From the NCBI GenBank assembly GCA_017461385.1, contig JAFTXZ010000005.1, positions 1-42,606 on the forward strand: DNA of 42,606 bases, given 5' to 3'. The DNA is from Clostridia bacterium. Its GTDB lineage: Bacteria > Bacillota > Clostridia > Oscillospirales > CAG-272. The position numbers and the translations under genes are program-made. Shown here one piece after another: positions 41,966 to 42,606 of this stretch (the stretch's first letter is position 1; each line of letters starts with the position of its first letter). The notes below the pieces were generated by a model. It worked only from the letters and a program-made list of their open reading frames with translations. It was not told where the DNA came from and did no database searches.

Positions 41966-42606
41966 GTTAGATGTAAGAAGTTACACATAAGAAGCAACAC
42001 CTGTAAGAAACTAGATGTAAGAAGTTACACATAAGAAGTCCCATTTTTTACAAAAAGCCTAATTTCCATGCTTGCCTCTATCACTAGTGATAGGGTAGAA
42101 CAGCCTTCCACTTGAGGCGATTCCCCTAGTAGGGGAAATGTCGCAAAGCGACAAAAGGGTTCCTGTTTTGGAAAAAAAGGGGAACCGTCTAAAGACGGTG
42201 GATTAAGTGACACTCGAAAACTTGTTTTCGTTAGTGGAACTTATGCCCTAAAGGACTAACTTCGTGTCGCAGGGAACAAAGTGAGTCGCAGAGGTGTAGC
42301 CTCTAAAAGAGGCGTCTACGCAATGCAAAGTAGACAACCGTCAACTAAAAGTGGACAAAAGTAAACGCAAAGTAGTCAATCGTCAACTAAGAGTAGTCAA
42401 AAGTAAACGGATAGTTGACAAAATGCGAAAATTCCTCTCTACGATTCGTAGAATCTACAAGGGTTTATTAAAAAACAGGCTTCAATGTACCATTTTTGGT
42501 ACATAGCTTTTTTGCAAAAATCAACCTTTTCTTCAAATTTGCTAAAAATGTAGGGTCAATGTAACATTTTTGGTACATAGGGAAACGCAGAGTTGCATAA
42601 AGGAAA
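41966..42606 (+). repeat. Composite repeat A-R-B-E
   Basis: A array of AAGAAGTTACACAT units (41966-42045) and ATCACTAGTGAT (42080-42092). An R unit follows (42102-42333), with the same modules as 28219-28446 plus an extra CTAAAGGACTAACTTCGTG segment. B units come next (42334-42415), then an E block with CGAAAATTCCTCTCTACGA and hairpins at 42486-42503 and 42560-42577. The window ends inside repeat DNA. Bases 41797-41965 are AT-rich without a clear feature. Confidence 0.85.

Overview
The window looks like chromosomal DNA of a low-to-moderate GC Gram-positive anaerobe (Bacillota, most likely class Clostridia, possibly an uncultured gut lineage). The grounds are AGGAGG-type ribosome binding sites, TTGACA/TATAAT promoters with 17-bp spacers, lipobox lipoproteins, BspA-type leucine-rich repeat proteins, a FeoA/FeoB/small Cys-rich trio, YmdB, WalJ and a PolC-related protein. 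There is no rRNA, prophage, CRISPR array or classical insertion sequence. Taxonomy below class is not supported.

Layout. 0.5-3.3 kb: ferrous iron uptake operon (feoA, feoB, small Cys-rich membrane protein) with two matching inverted-repeat operators. 3.4-7.0 kb: two lipoproteins of unknown function. 7.9-10.0 kb: an EF-G-like GTPase. 10.2-11.4 kb: an HD-domain hydrolase whose 5' end is duplicated around a repeat insertion. 11.5-14.3 kb: an LRR lipoprotein with a stop at codon 2, a PolC-like inactive fragment protein and a DUF559 endonuclease inside a small inverted-repeat element. 14.4-20.5 kb: alpha/beta hydrolase, NAD(P)HX repair enzyme, SGNH esterase and a secreted LRR protein. 20.9-28.1 kb (all minus): citrate synthase, trypsin-like lipoprotein protease, rsmG, walJ, galactokinase-family kinase and ymdB; the last three are translationally coupled. 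28.7-32.2 kb: divergent pncB and nadE sharing one promoter region. 33 kb: tRNA-Ser(GCU) with a structured leader. 33.3-36.2 kb: a two-domain DUF6273 protein with an acidic repeat, and a lipoprotein esterase. 36.7-41.7 kb: a four-gene operon (SPFH/zinc-ribbon protein, four-helix membrane protein, YidD, large zinc-ribbon propeller-like protein) that recalls the B. subtilis YdjGHI membrane-stress locus.

The most distinctive feature is the non-coding DNA. Nearly every long gap is filled with several interspersed repeat families: (A) 14-16-bp AGAAGT/GATAGAT arrays; (B) 21-bp GTCAACT arrays; (E) a GTACC-T4-GGTAC hairpin block; (R) a mosaic of exchangeable stem-loops with AGCCTTCCCC/GGGGAAGGCT ends; and (F) a roughly 300-350-bp unit bounded by 35-bp direct repeats. 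One R copy carries an intact DUF559 (PD-(D/E)XK-like) endonuclease gene between inverted R ends, and a second DUF559 copy is truncated. This suggests, but does not prove, a small endonuclease-linked mobile repeat system that has spread R units into promoters, 5' leaders and other repeats. The window holds a partial empty/filled site pair and a duplicated gene head consistent with this.
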